A DNA stretch of 25,995 bases from a virus, in IMG/VR virus record IMGVR_UViG_3300046675_000452, positions 1-25,995 of that record; one strand, written 5' to 3'. The notes under the pieces were generated by a model, which did not search any database, was not told the origin of the DNA, and saw nothing but the letters and a program-made list of their open reading frames with translations. Numbering within the stretch: position 1 is the first letter of the stretch; every line of letters starts with the position of its first letter. Positions 14,701-19,768 of this stretch are shown in pieces. The translations under genes and the position numbers were made by a program.

Positions 14701-14985
14701 CTACTTCTTCCATGGCGAGATGAACGTCAGGGCGGAGGCAACTACGTCACGCACGTCGCGGAGGAGCGACTCTGCCGCCTCAGCCCGGTTGTATTGTGCC
14801 ATGTACTGCCCCGGGGTGGGGGCAGCCTCATCCCGGCCGCACTCCAGACAGTCCCCAGGAGACACGCTCTCCAACGCCGCCAGCCGGATGAGCACTGCTT
14901 CCAACTCATACCGGGGAACGGCAATATGCGCGGCGTCCGGATACACGTCCAGCCATAGCCGTAACTGCTTCGCTGGGTCAATCAT
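14701..14985 (-). CDS. Hypothetical protein (94 aa) with a CxxC motif
   Basis: ATG start with GAGAGGA 8 nt upstream. The 94-residue product is largely helical: residues 1-40 (AKQLRLWLDVYPDAAHIAVP...) and 55-90 (YMAQYNRAEAAESLLRDVRD) are separated by a short CLECGRDEAAP loop with two cysteines. A single CxxC could bind metal only as a dimer. There is no membrane segment and no known family. Confidence 0.65.
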   Translation of the reverse strand: MIDPAKQLRLWLDVYPDAAHIAVPRYELEAVLIRLAALESVSPGDCLECGRDEAAPTPGQYMAQYNRAEAAESLLRDVRDVVASALTFISPWKK

Positions 14986-15030
14986 GCTCTGTCCTCTCGT
15001 TCATTCCTGGGGACAGAGTAGCAGGTCAGG

Positions 15031-15183
15031 CTACCTGCGCTTACGCCGGGCCCGGTACTTCCTGGTGGACACCGCCACGGCTTGCCGCGTCTTCTGAACA
15101 GCAGCCCAATCTCCGAGCCAGTGAGTCATCAGATCCTCCGCAGACTGCCAGAACCACTCTTCGGAGGTCATCCACTCATTCAT
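15031..15183 (-). CDS. Small Trp-rich, basic-tailed protein (50 aa)
   Basis: A 50-codon frame from an ATG overlapping the end of the SLOG gene (GAATGAATGA) to TAG. The N-terminal 30 residues are acidic and contain six Trp (MNEWMTSEEWFWQSAEDLM..HWLGDW). The last 10 are strongly basic (RKYRARRKRR), suggesting nucleic-acid or membrane-surface contact. Its reading frame is intact in an otherwise empty interval and overlaps by 8 bases as coupled phage genes do. Function unknown. Confidence 0.6.
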   Translation of the reverse strand: MNEWMTSEEWFWQSAEDLMTHWLGDWAAVQKTRQAVAVSTRKYRARRKRR

Positions 15184-15544
15184 TCGTGGCCACCTCCAGA
15201 TCAACGGGGATCTCCGCGTTCATCGCCATCCGCATACAACCGCCCGCCACGCGTGAGTCGTTCAGGATGAAAGCCAGACAGATGTCCGCACCCAGATCCA
15301 CCATGAGCTGGTTACGGCGGGGACCAGCGCCTCGTCCATACGTAGCCCAGTCGGCGTGGTAGCGCTCGATCTCTACATCACCCTTAGCTGTCGCCCACTC
15401 GTCCGCATGCGCATCAGCACCTGTGGGGCACGCTCCGTGGACGAGAGTGACGCGGTCTTCGGCCACACGGTACAGGCCGTCGAGTTTGCGCCAGACCATC
15501 TCCGGGAAAGGCCAGTCGCGGCTGCCAGTCACCAAAATCCGCAT
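15176..15544 (-). CDS. SLOG/DUF2493 (YspA-like) nucleotide-binding protein
   Basis: A 122-residue protein. Motifs of the DUF2493 / YspA-type SLOG family are clear: MRILVTGSRDW at the N terminus, LVHGACPTGADAHADEWA (about 34-51), YHADWATYGRGAGPRRNQLMV (split here at GRG; residues 62-82) and GADICLAFI. SLOG domains adopt a Rossmann-like fold, bind nucleotides or nucleotide-derived ligands, and occur in several phage and anti-phage contexts. The partner gene here is the small 50-aa protein overlapping its 3' end. Family call firm, role unknown. Confidence 0.82.
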   Translation of the reverse strand: MRILVTGSRDWPFPEMVWRKLDGLYRVAEDRVTLVHGACPTGADAHADEWATAKGDVEIERYHADWATYGRGAGPRRNQLMVDLGADICLAFILNDSRVAGGCMRMAMNAEIPVDLEVATNE

Positions 15545-15567
15545 GCGGAGATCCTTCCAGATAGACG

Positions 15568-15601
15568 ACGGCGCCCCCGCAGTCTCCTACGAGGGCGCCG
15601 T
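15568..15601 (-). terminator. Hairpin downstream of the Ro60 unit
   Basis: ACGGCGCCC (15568-15576) pairs with GGGCGCCGT (15593-15601), 9 bp with a 16-nt loop. It lies 10 nt past the stop at 15611 on the minus strand and before the SLOG gene's ribosome site. It is a likely terminator of the Y RNA/Ro60 transcript, without a T-run. Confidence 0.5.
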
Positions 15602-15610
15602 GTGTGCAAT

Positions 15611-15817
15611 CTACGTGCCGTCCGGAACGAAGTACAGACCGAACGAATCCTCAGGCACGTCCAGCATGAGGCTGACGTACTGCCGCGCCATCTTCTCCGG
15701 CGTGTCCTCCGGGTAGTTCACGTGGGTCTGGGTGCTGCCCACACCATGGATGTGCAGCACCAGGCCATGTTCCCATGGCTGGGTGGCTACGGAATACACC
15801 TTGATCTCAGGCGGCAT
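15611..15817 (-). CDS. Small hypothetical protein (68 aa) coupled to Ro60
   Basis: The start at 15817 has GGGAGG 6 nt upstream and overlaps the last codons of the Ro60 gene, so it should be translationally coupled to it. The 68-residue product (MPPEIKVYSVATQPWEHG...) looks like a small alpha/beta domain with a beta-strand pair VLHIHGVGSTQTHV and a helix EDTPEKMARQYVSLML. No catalytic motif is seen. Coupling suggests it may act with Ro60, but nothing in its sequence shows how. Confidence 0.65.
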   Translation of the reverse strand: MPPEIKVYSVATQPWEHGLVLHIHGVGSTQTHVNYPEDTPEKMARQYVSLMLDVPEDSFGLYFVPDGT

Positions 15818-17516
15818 CCGGAACCTCCCACATCCAGCAGCCATTGATCCCGTTTTCCAGGCGCTCGATCTGGAGTGCGGCATCGCCAGTCAGGCCGCCG
15901 AGAGTGAAGCGGCCCTTGTGTCCGGTGTTCATCGCGCCTGCCTTGTAGCCCGCCATGTTCCATACGAAAACTGGAACGTTCAGTGGGATGTACGCATCGA
16001 TCGATGTCTCCACGACACGACCGCTCATATTGGAGGGCAGGTACCCCGGCCGGGTCTGCTCGTCGGTGACGATGACGACGCGGTCGTGATTGGCGTAGTG
16101 CTTCTTGATCGCCGACGGGATGTCCGTGCCGTTGCTCTGCCCGAACGCCTCGCCCACCATCTTCAGCACGCTGCCGCCCTTGGGCACCGCGATCTCCTGG
16201 GACTCCCCGCCGAACTCCACCAGCGTCGGAGCCTGTGCCCGCAGAGCCAGTGTGGAGCCGAAGACGGCCGCCTGGTCCGCCAGTGAGATGTCCGACTTGT
16301 TGGGGGTGGAGAAGTAGTAGCCGGGGAACATGCTCGGGCTACGGTCCACCAGGATCAGGGTGCGGCCGGTCAGCACCGGGATCTGCCGGAGTGAGATCTC
16401 CAGCGCCATCTCCAGCGCCTGCGCCCAGCGCAACGATTTGGTGTGCTTGAACGCCGAGAAGAACCGGTAGGGGAACTGGCGGCTCTTCAGCACCTCGGTC
16501 TCGTCCACCAGCCGCGCGACGACGGCGTTGGCGACCTTGTTGCTGACGCCCGCCTCATCGAAGTTCCTGAGGTTCTTCAGGAGAGCGCCGTATCCCATGG
16601 ATGGGATCATGGCTTCCCACAGCTTGGCCTTGTCCACCTTGCTGCCGACAGCCGAGAACGCGTCCTCCCAGGTCATGCCCGCAGCCTTGAGAGTGTCCGG
16701 GTTGCACCAGGAGTTCGGATTGGTATCCGCGCGCAGAAGCCGATTCCAGTGCACCATGTGCAGAGAATCAGGAATGTCTTCGTCCCGGCTGTGACGGCGG
16801 TCGATGGCGTGCTTGAACAGGTCGTACTGCCAGACCTTGCCGTCAGCGGGCTTCGGGTGGCACAGCTCCAGCACATCCGCAAAGCGCACTGAATGCGTGG
16901 CGGTGTCGTACTTGAGCATGGAGTACTCGTTGTACAGCCGCTTCGCCGCATCCGCCACGCCACGCTTGATCGGCTGCGGAATCTTCGGTGCCTTGCCAGG
17001 ACGCTCCACGCCGTACTTCGCGAACCAGTACGCCAGCAGCTCGCCCGGCTCGTCCGCACGCTGGCAGACCTGGTCGATCAGGCGGCGGTTGGTGATCGGC
17101 GTCCAGGCGGTGAACTCGACAGGCACGGAAACGCGCGTGCCTACAGCGCCATGCTCACCGGCTTCCAGGCGCGCGTGGACAGCCTCTACCGCAAGCATGA
17201 TGGGAGCGGTGCGCATGTTGCCCTTGGCACGCAGCCAGGTGAGGAAGCCAAAGACCCAGTCGAAATCCTCGACGGCCATCTGACGGATCAGCTCGATGGC
17301 ACGGGCGTCACGAGCAGTCGCGGACTCGTGGAACTTGCCCTCCATGCCCAGGAAACCGCCAGCCGCCAGGAGGTACAACTCCGCCTGCGCTTCGCGCTCC
17401 CAGCCCTGTGCACCGAGCGCCGTATGCAACGTCGGCTGCTCGGTGGACGAGCGGATGGGGCTGGTCACCGCCAGAACGGCGGGCTTCATCTGAACGTTAC
17501 GGTTGAACTTGGACAC
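15807..17516 (-). CDS. rsr: Ro60/Rsr ortholog (TROVE + vWA RNA-binding protein)
   Basis: A 569-residue protein. I place the start at GTG 17516, 6 nt after GGAAGGAAAG; the longer frame to 17615 would run into the tRNA-like element. The TROVE module (helical repeats, about residues 10-375) includes LWEAMIPSMGYGALLKNLRN and FRFFSAFK-like helices that in Ro60 form the RNA-binding ring. The vWA domain (about 380-569) has an intact metal site: DRSPS (Asp391, Ser393, Ser395), Thr464 in GTDIPSAI and Asp485 in IVTDEQT. Ro60 proteins bind misfolded RNAs in the ring and Y RNAs on its outer face; in bacteria Y RNA tethers Ro60 to exoribonucleases such as PNPase. Six Y-RNA-like genes lie directly upstream on the same strand. 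Confidence 0.92.
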   Translation of the reverse strand: MSKFNRNVQMKPAVLAVTSPIRSSTEQPTLHTALGAQGWEREAQAELYLLAAGGFLGMEGKFHESATARDARAIELIRQMAVEDFDWVFGFLTWLRAKGNMRTAPIMLAVEAVHARLEAGEHGAVGTRVSVPVEFTAWTPITNRRLIDQVCQRADEPGELLAYWFAKYGVERPGKAPKIPQPIKRGVADAAKRLYNEYSMLKYDTATHSVRFADVLELCHPKPADGKVWQYDLFKHAIDRRHSRDEDIPDSLHMVHWNRLLRADTNPNSWCNPDTLKAAGMTWEDAFSAVGSKVDKAKLWEAMIPSMGYGALLKNLRNFDEAGVSNKVANAVVARLVDETEVLKSRQFPYRFFSAFKHTKSLRWAQALEMALEISLRQIPVLTGRTLILVDRSPSMFPGYYFSTPNKSDISLADQAAVFGSTLALRAQAPTLVEFGGESQEIAVPKGGSVLKMVGEAFGQSNGTDIPSAIKKHYANHDRVVIVTDEQTRPGYLPSNMSGRVVETSIDAYIPLNVPVFVWNMAGYKAGAMNTGHKGRFTLGGLTGDAALQIERLENGINGCWMWEVPDAA

Positions 17517-17560
17517 GGCGATCTTTCCTTCCGCACCAGTAGGTTGGTGAGCCATTACAG

Positions 17561-17648
17561 AGGAGCTGGCGGGGTTCGAACCCGCTTGGCTTTGAAGTGA
17601 TCTAAGCCTACTCACCAGAACGCCGGGGGATCAGTCCCGACCAGCTCC
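17561..17648 (-). ncRNA. tRNA-like element without a normal anticodon arm
   Basis: On the minus strand an 8-bp acceptor (GGAGCTGG/CCAGCTCC), a D-arm-like hairpin (CGGG-ACTGATC-CCCG) and a perfect T-arm (GCGGG-TTCGAAC-CCCGC) are present in normal tRNA order. The 35-odd nt between D- and T-arms form no 5-bp/7-nt anticodon arm; the options are GGTGA/TCACT or GGCTT/AAGCC, both with 11-nt loops. It ends 44 nt before the Ro60 start. It may be a degenerate tRNA, an unusual tRNA, or another Ro-associated RNA; it holds GGTGAGTA and CTTAGATC, loosely like the Y motifs. Confidence 0.5.
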
Positions 17649-17663
17649 ATGTCAGCCCCGTTA

Positions 17664-17805
17664 CCGGATCCCCGAGTTCAAGTCTGCTGCTCCATGTTAC
17701 GTGTGCTAGGCCGCTAACACCATGAGGACTAAGCCCCAGTGGGATTCGAACCCACGCCCCGTCCTTGATAGGGAAGTAGGAGAAGCATGCGCACCGGGGA
17801 TCCGG
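17664..17805 (-). ncRNA. Y RNA 6 (Ro60 partner), with tRNA-like module
   Basis: The ends pair perfectly over 10 bp (CCGGATCCCC, 17805-17796, with GGGGATCCGG, 17673-17664). Just inside are GGTGCG (17795-17790) and TGAACTC (17680-17674), shared with the other five. A second stem (TGCTTCTCC/GGAGCAGCA, one mismatch) closes a tRNA-like module: T-arm GTGGG-TTCGAAT-CCCAC, a closed acceptor-like hairpin TGGGG-CTTAGT-CCTCA, and a D-arm-like hairpin GTGTTAG-CGGC-CTAGCAC that is more divergent than in Y1, Y3 and Y4. Confidence 0.75.
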
Positions 17806-17808
17806 CTG

Positions 17809-17900
17809 GATGACAGCGTACCCGAGATCAAGGACTCCAGCGCTTCGGTTTCTTTTGCAGAGAAGTAAGCGCCAAATACGCACCGGGTACCGCTGTCATC
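17809..17900 (-). ncRNA. Y RNA 5, without tRNA-like module
   Basis: The ends form a 16-bp stem with one bulged G: GATGACAGC plus GTACCCG against CGGGTAC plus GCTGTCATC. The GGTGCG (17884-17879) and TGATCTC (17830-17824) motifs face each other just inside. The interior is only a hairpin (GCGCTT/AAGCGC) with an A-rich loop, with no T- or D-arm. It begins 5 nt after tRNA-Glu and ends 3 nt before Y RNA 6, so all probably come from one precursor. Confidence 0.75.
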
Positions 17901-17905
17901 AAACG

Positions 17906-17980
17906 TACCGCTAGTGGGATTTGAACCCACGATCTTCGCCTTGAGAGAGCGACGAGCTTTCCAGACAGCTCCATAGCGGC
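17906..17980 (-). tRNA. tRNA-Glu (CTC)
   Basis: Minus-strand cloverleaf in normal order: acceptor GCCGCTA/TAGCGGT, D-arm GAGC-TGTCTGGAAA-GCTC, anticodon arm TCGCT-CTCTCAA-GGCGA, T-arm GTGGG-TTCAAAT-CCCAC; discriminator A. Confidence 0.9.
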
Positions 17981-17985
17981 TGGTG

Positions 17986-18012
17986 CTAGGTCCAGGGTTC
18001 AACCCTACCCAG
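17986..18012 (-). other. Hairpins in the Gln-Glu tRNA spacer
   Basis: In the 95-nt spacer, CTGGGT-AGGG-TTGAA-CCCT-GG-ACCTAG folds into a 10-bp hairpin with a GG bulge directly before tRNA-Glu, and CCAGG/CCTGG forms a second one near 18033-18050. Its loop side reads TTGAACCCTGG, close to the Y-RNA 3' motif, but no matching 5' GGTGCG partner is present. It may be a decayed Y RNA or a processing hairpin. Confidence 0.35.
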
Positions 18013-18075
18013 AAGCATGGGGTTCGCGCGGACCAGGCGGGCCCTCCTGGCGATCGACCAAGAGGTGCTTCATCG

Positions 18076-18148
18076 CTGGGGTACCAGGACTCGAACCTGG
18101 AATCTTCTCGTCCAGAGCGAGACGGATTGCCAATTCTCCCATACCCCA
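18076..18148 (-). tRNA. tRNA-Gln (CTG)
   Basis: Minus-strand cloverleaf: perfect acceptor TGGGGTA/TACCCCA, anticodon arm TCTCG-CTCTGGA-CGAGA, T-arm CCAGG-TTCGAGT-CCTGG; discriminator G. Confidence 0.93.
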
Positions 18149-18153
18149 CTAAG

Positions 18154-18224
18154 AACCGCTGACGGGAATCGAACCCACACTTTCACTTTGGAAGAGTGAC
18201 GCGCTACCACTACGCTACAACGGC
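18154..18224 (-). tRNA. tRNA-Gly (TCC)
   Basis: Minus-strand cloverleaf: acceptor GCCGTTG/CAGCGGT (two wobbles), anticodon arm TCACT-CTTCCAA-AGTGA, T-loop TTCGATT; discriminator T, usual for tRNA-Gly. Confidence 0.92.
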
Positions 18225-18227
18225 TTG

Positions 18228-18599
18228 TTACTCCAGACGTTTCCGTGATCTTCTATCACGAGATCGTTTCGCATTAGCGGCACGACACTCATCGCAGTGA
18301 CACCCGGCCTCATATCGCCGACGCGTGCCATGGCCGCCCCACCCAAGCTCATTTTTAGTTTTCTCCCAATGACAGGAACGGCAGAGAACTTGGCATTTAG
18401 CCAATTCAACTACTCGACGTTCTTCCGACCATGACCAAACATTGTGGCTGATCTTATGTGCGGCGTGTATGTGATCCAGCTCAAGATCATCATCGCTACC
18501 ACACTGCACACATACCTTGCCTGAGAAGAATTCTGACCTAATCGAGGCAGCCCGCTCACGCGCATGTTGACGCCGTTTATCCACATCTTTGTACGGCAC
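18228..18599 (-). CDS. HNH endonuclease (free-standing, homing-type)
   Basis: A 123-residue protein starting at GTG with GGGAG about 10 nt upstream. A basic N-terminal helix (KDVDKRRQHARERAA) precedes the HNH core: zinc-binding C30xxC33, catalytic LDHIH (Asp42-His43), SHNVWSWSEERR, and C73xxCH77 in CQVLCRSCHWEKT. A second small zinc cluster (C100-H-C-x-x-C105) and a basic tail follow, probably for DNA contact. It sits between tRNA-Gly and Y RNA 4. It is a clear paralogue of the protein at 19769-20155. Such enzymes spread by cutting alleles that lack them; tRNA-rich regions are common sites. Confidence 0.88.
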   Translation of the reverse strand: MPYKDVDKRRQHARERAASIRSEFFSGKVCVQCGSDDDLELDHIHAAHKISHNVWSWSEERRVVELAKCQVLCRSCHWEKTKNELGWGGHGTRRRYEAGCHCDECRAANAKRSRDRRSRKRLE

Positions 18600-18659
18600 T
18601 GCCAGAGTTCTCCCGATTGAAAGGCCGCCGAGATAGGCCGCTACTCTACGAGGATATGA

Positions 18660-18774
18660 TCATGTCCGAGATCAGAGCGGAAACTGAGTGCTCTACCAGT
18701 TGAGCTACAGGCCCAAGAGCGGGCCCGCATGGAGTTGAACCACGAAGGAACAGCGTCCAACGCACCGGACATGA
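18660..18774 (-). ncRNA. Y RNA 4, with permuted tRNA-like module
   Basis: The ends pair over 9-10 bp (TCATGTCCG/CGGACATGA). The motifs GGTGCG (18766-18761) and TGATCTC (18674-18668) lie just inside. The second stem is GGACGCTG/CAGTTTCC with one mismatch. The module then reads T-arm CGTGG-TTCAACT-CCATG, a closed acceptor hairpin CGGGCCC-GCTCTT-GGGCCTG (7 bp), TA, and D-arm GCTC-AACTGGTA-GAGC. This is tRNA order starting at the T-arm, with acceptor strands joined by a 6-nt loop, so no free 3' CCA end is possible. Confidence 0.82.
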
Positions 18775-18779
18775 CGTCT

Positions 18780-18922
18780 GTGTGCCAGAGTTCAAGGCAT
18801 CGTCGGGCTTACTCACATGCTCTACCCGCTGAGCTACCCAAGGGGACTACCCGAGGGACAGGATTCGAACCCGTGACCTTGTGACCCAATTGAAGGATCC
18901 GACGACTACGCACCTGGCACAC
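18780..18922 (-). ncRNA. Y RNA 3, with permuted tRNA-like module
   Basis: The ends pair perfectly over 9 bp (GTGTGCCAG, 18922-18914, with CTGGCACAC, 18788-18780). The motifs are GGTGCG (18914-18909) and TGAACTC (18794-18788). The second stem TCGTCGG/CCGACGA is perfect. The module has T-arm ACGGG-TTCGAAT-CCTGT, an acceptor-like hairpin CCCTCGG/CCTTGGG with two mismatches and a 7-nt loop, and D-arm GCTC-AGCGGGTA-GAGC. It ends 5 nt before Y RNA 4. Confidence 0.82.
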
Positions 18923-18943
18923 GATTCAGTTTTCAATGTTCAA

Positions 18944-19016
18944 CGGCAGAGATCAAGCTGACCAGCGGGTGTGATTTCATCAATTGAAGTACCCGCCAGA
19001 TCGAACGCACCTGCCG
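18944..19016 (-). ncRNA. Y RNA 2, without tRNA-like module
   Basis: A compact RNA of about 73 nt. The end stem CGGCAG/CTGCCG (6 bp, possibly longer with a TTC/GAA extension) encloses GGTGCG (19011-19006) and TGATCTC (18955-18949). The interior stem GGCGGGT/ACCCGCT is capped by an A/T-rich loop containing TTCA/TGAA. No T- or D-arm is present, as in Y RNA 5. It lies 8 nt after Y RNA 1 and 21 nt before Y RNA 3. Confidence 0.72.
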
Positions 19017-19024
19017 AAGTCTTT

Positions 19025-19184
19025 ACTGAAGATATCGCCCGAGTTCAAATCGGTTCCGCGTTCGTAGGTGCTCTGCCAACTGAGCTACAGAGGAAATCTC
19101 TCTCCCCCGACGGGACTCGAACCCGTGACCACCCCATTAACAGTGGAAGAATTCGAAACCTGCGCACCGGGCAACATCTTCAGT
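19025..19184 (-). ncRNA. Y RNA 1, with permuted tRNA-like module
   Basis: The end stem is ACTGAAGAT/ATCTTCAGT (9 bp), a small internal loop, then GCCCG/CGGGC. The motifs are GGTGCG (19168-19163) and TGAACTC (19047-19041). The second stem is GGTTTCG/CGGAACC. The tRNA-like module is T-arm ACGGG-TTCGAGT-CCCGT (19126-19110), a closed acceptor hairpin CGGGGGA/TTCCTCTG-type with a 7-nt loop, and D-arm GCTC-AGTTGGCA-GAGC (19085-19070). It starts 33 nt after the coiled-coil gene, so it is probably first in the Y RNA precursor. Confidence 0.82.
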
Positions 19185-19216
19185 TAAGTCGTCCTGTTGC
19201 CTTGCGGCTTCAGTGA

Positions 19217-19765
19217 CTACACACTAGCACTGGCGGGCTTCTCGTCCAACACTTTAGCCTCAACCAGTGTGACAGGAGGCTTCCCCAGTGGGACGATCTT
19301 CAGCACCCCTTGCGTCTGGACAGGGATGATCGCCCTGGTGATGTCCTTGATGAGGATGTCCTGGAGAGTCTTCTCGTCCAGCTCCGGCATCAGCTCGTCC
19401 ACCGGCTCCACGTACTCGGGAAGCTCGTACGCCTGGTGCACGACCTGGCGGGGAAGGTAGTCGGCTGGGGCCGCCTCCAGCACCTGGATCCGGCTGCCAG
19501 CGACCTCCAGCGCGCGCTTCAGGTCCAGGATCTCCAGCCCGGCTGCCAGCAGCTCGCCTTCACGGGAACGGATCTGTGCGCGGAGTGCATCCTGACCCTG
19601 GATGAGGCCCTGGATCTTGGTGAGCTGCTCCCGGCAGCTGGTCTCCACCTGCTCGATGACGGCGAAGAGCCTGAATTCCCCGTGCTCCTTGGAGAACATG
19701 TGGACGATTCTGATCCAGATCAGGCGGAACTTTCCAGGCCGACGGTGAGCACCTGTAGCGAGCAT
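19217..19765 (-). CDS. Coiled-coil hypothetical protein (182 aa)
   Basis: ATG start, preceded by AGGAA that overlaps the HNH gene's end, so coupled to it. Residues about 30-95 form a continuous amphipathic, heptad-like helix (VIEQVETSCREQLTKIQGLI ... LKRALEVAGSRIQVLEAA). A Pro/Glu-rich linker follows (YELPEYVEPVDELMPELDE). The C-terminal 50 residues look like a small beta domain (AIIPVQTQGVLKIVPLGKPP). There is no membrane segment and no catalytic motif. It lies immediately upstream of the Y RNA cluster on the same strand. No family recognised. Confidence 0.7.
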   Translation of the reverse strand: MLATGAHRRPGKFRLIWIRIVHMFSKEHGEFRLFAVIEQVETSCREQLTKIQGLIQGQDALRAQIRSREGELLAAGLEILDLKRALEVAGSRIQVLEAAPADYLPRQVVHQAYELPEYVEPVDELMPELDEKTLQDILIKDITRAIIPVQTQGVLKIVPLGKPPVTLVEAKVLDEKPASASV

Positions 19766-19768
19766 CTT

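Noticed and set aside
17514-17615. Longer N terminus for the Ro60 protein (start at 17615)
   Set aside because: It would translate through the 3' part of the tRNA-like element, whereas the GTG at 17516 has a proper ribosome site.
17561-17648. Selenocysteine tRNA
   Set aside because: The 8-bp acceptor and a CTTCAAA string invite this, but there is no anticodon stem, no 6-bp D-stem and no long variable arm.
17989-18012. Plus-strand tRNA T-arm (GGGTTCAACCC)
   Set aside because: The string is near-palindromic and no cloverleaf can be built around it on either strand.
17664-19184. tRNAs interrupted by introns or insertions
   Set aside because: Halves were first read as split tRNAs, but the acceptor strands pair across a short loop in permuted order and the outer flanks pair with each other, which an intron model does not explain.
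17664-19184. CRISPR array
   Set aside because: The repeated short motifs are not direct repeats with uniform spacers and each sits in a compensating stem; no cas genes besides a Cas4-like phage nuclease.
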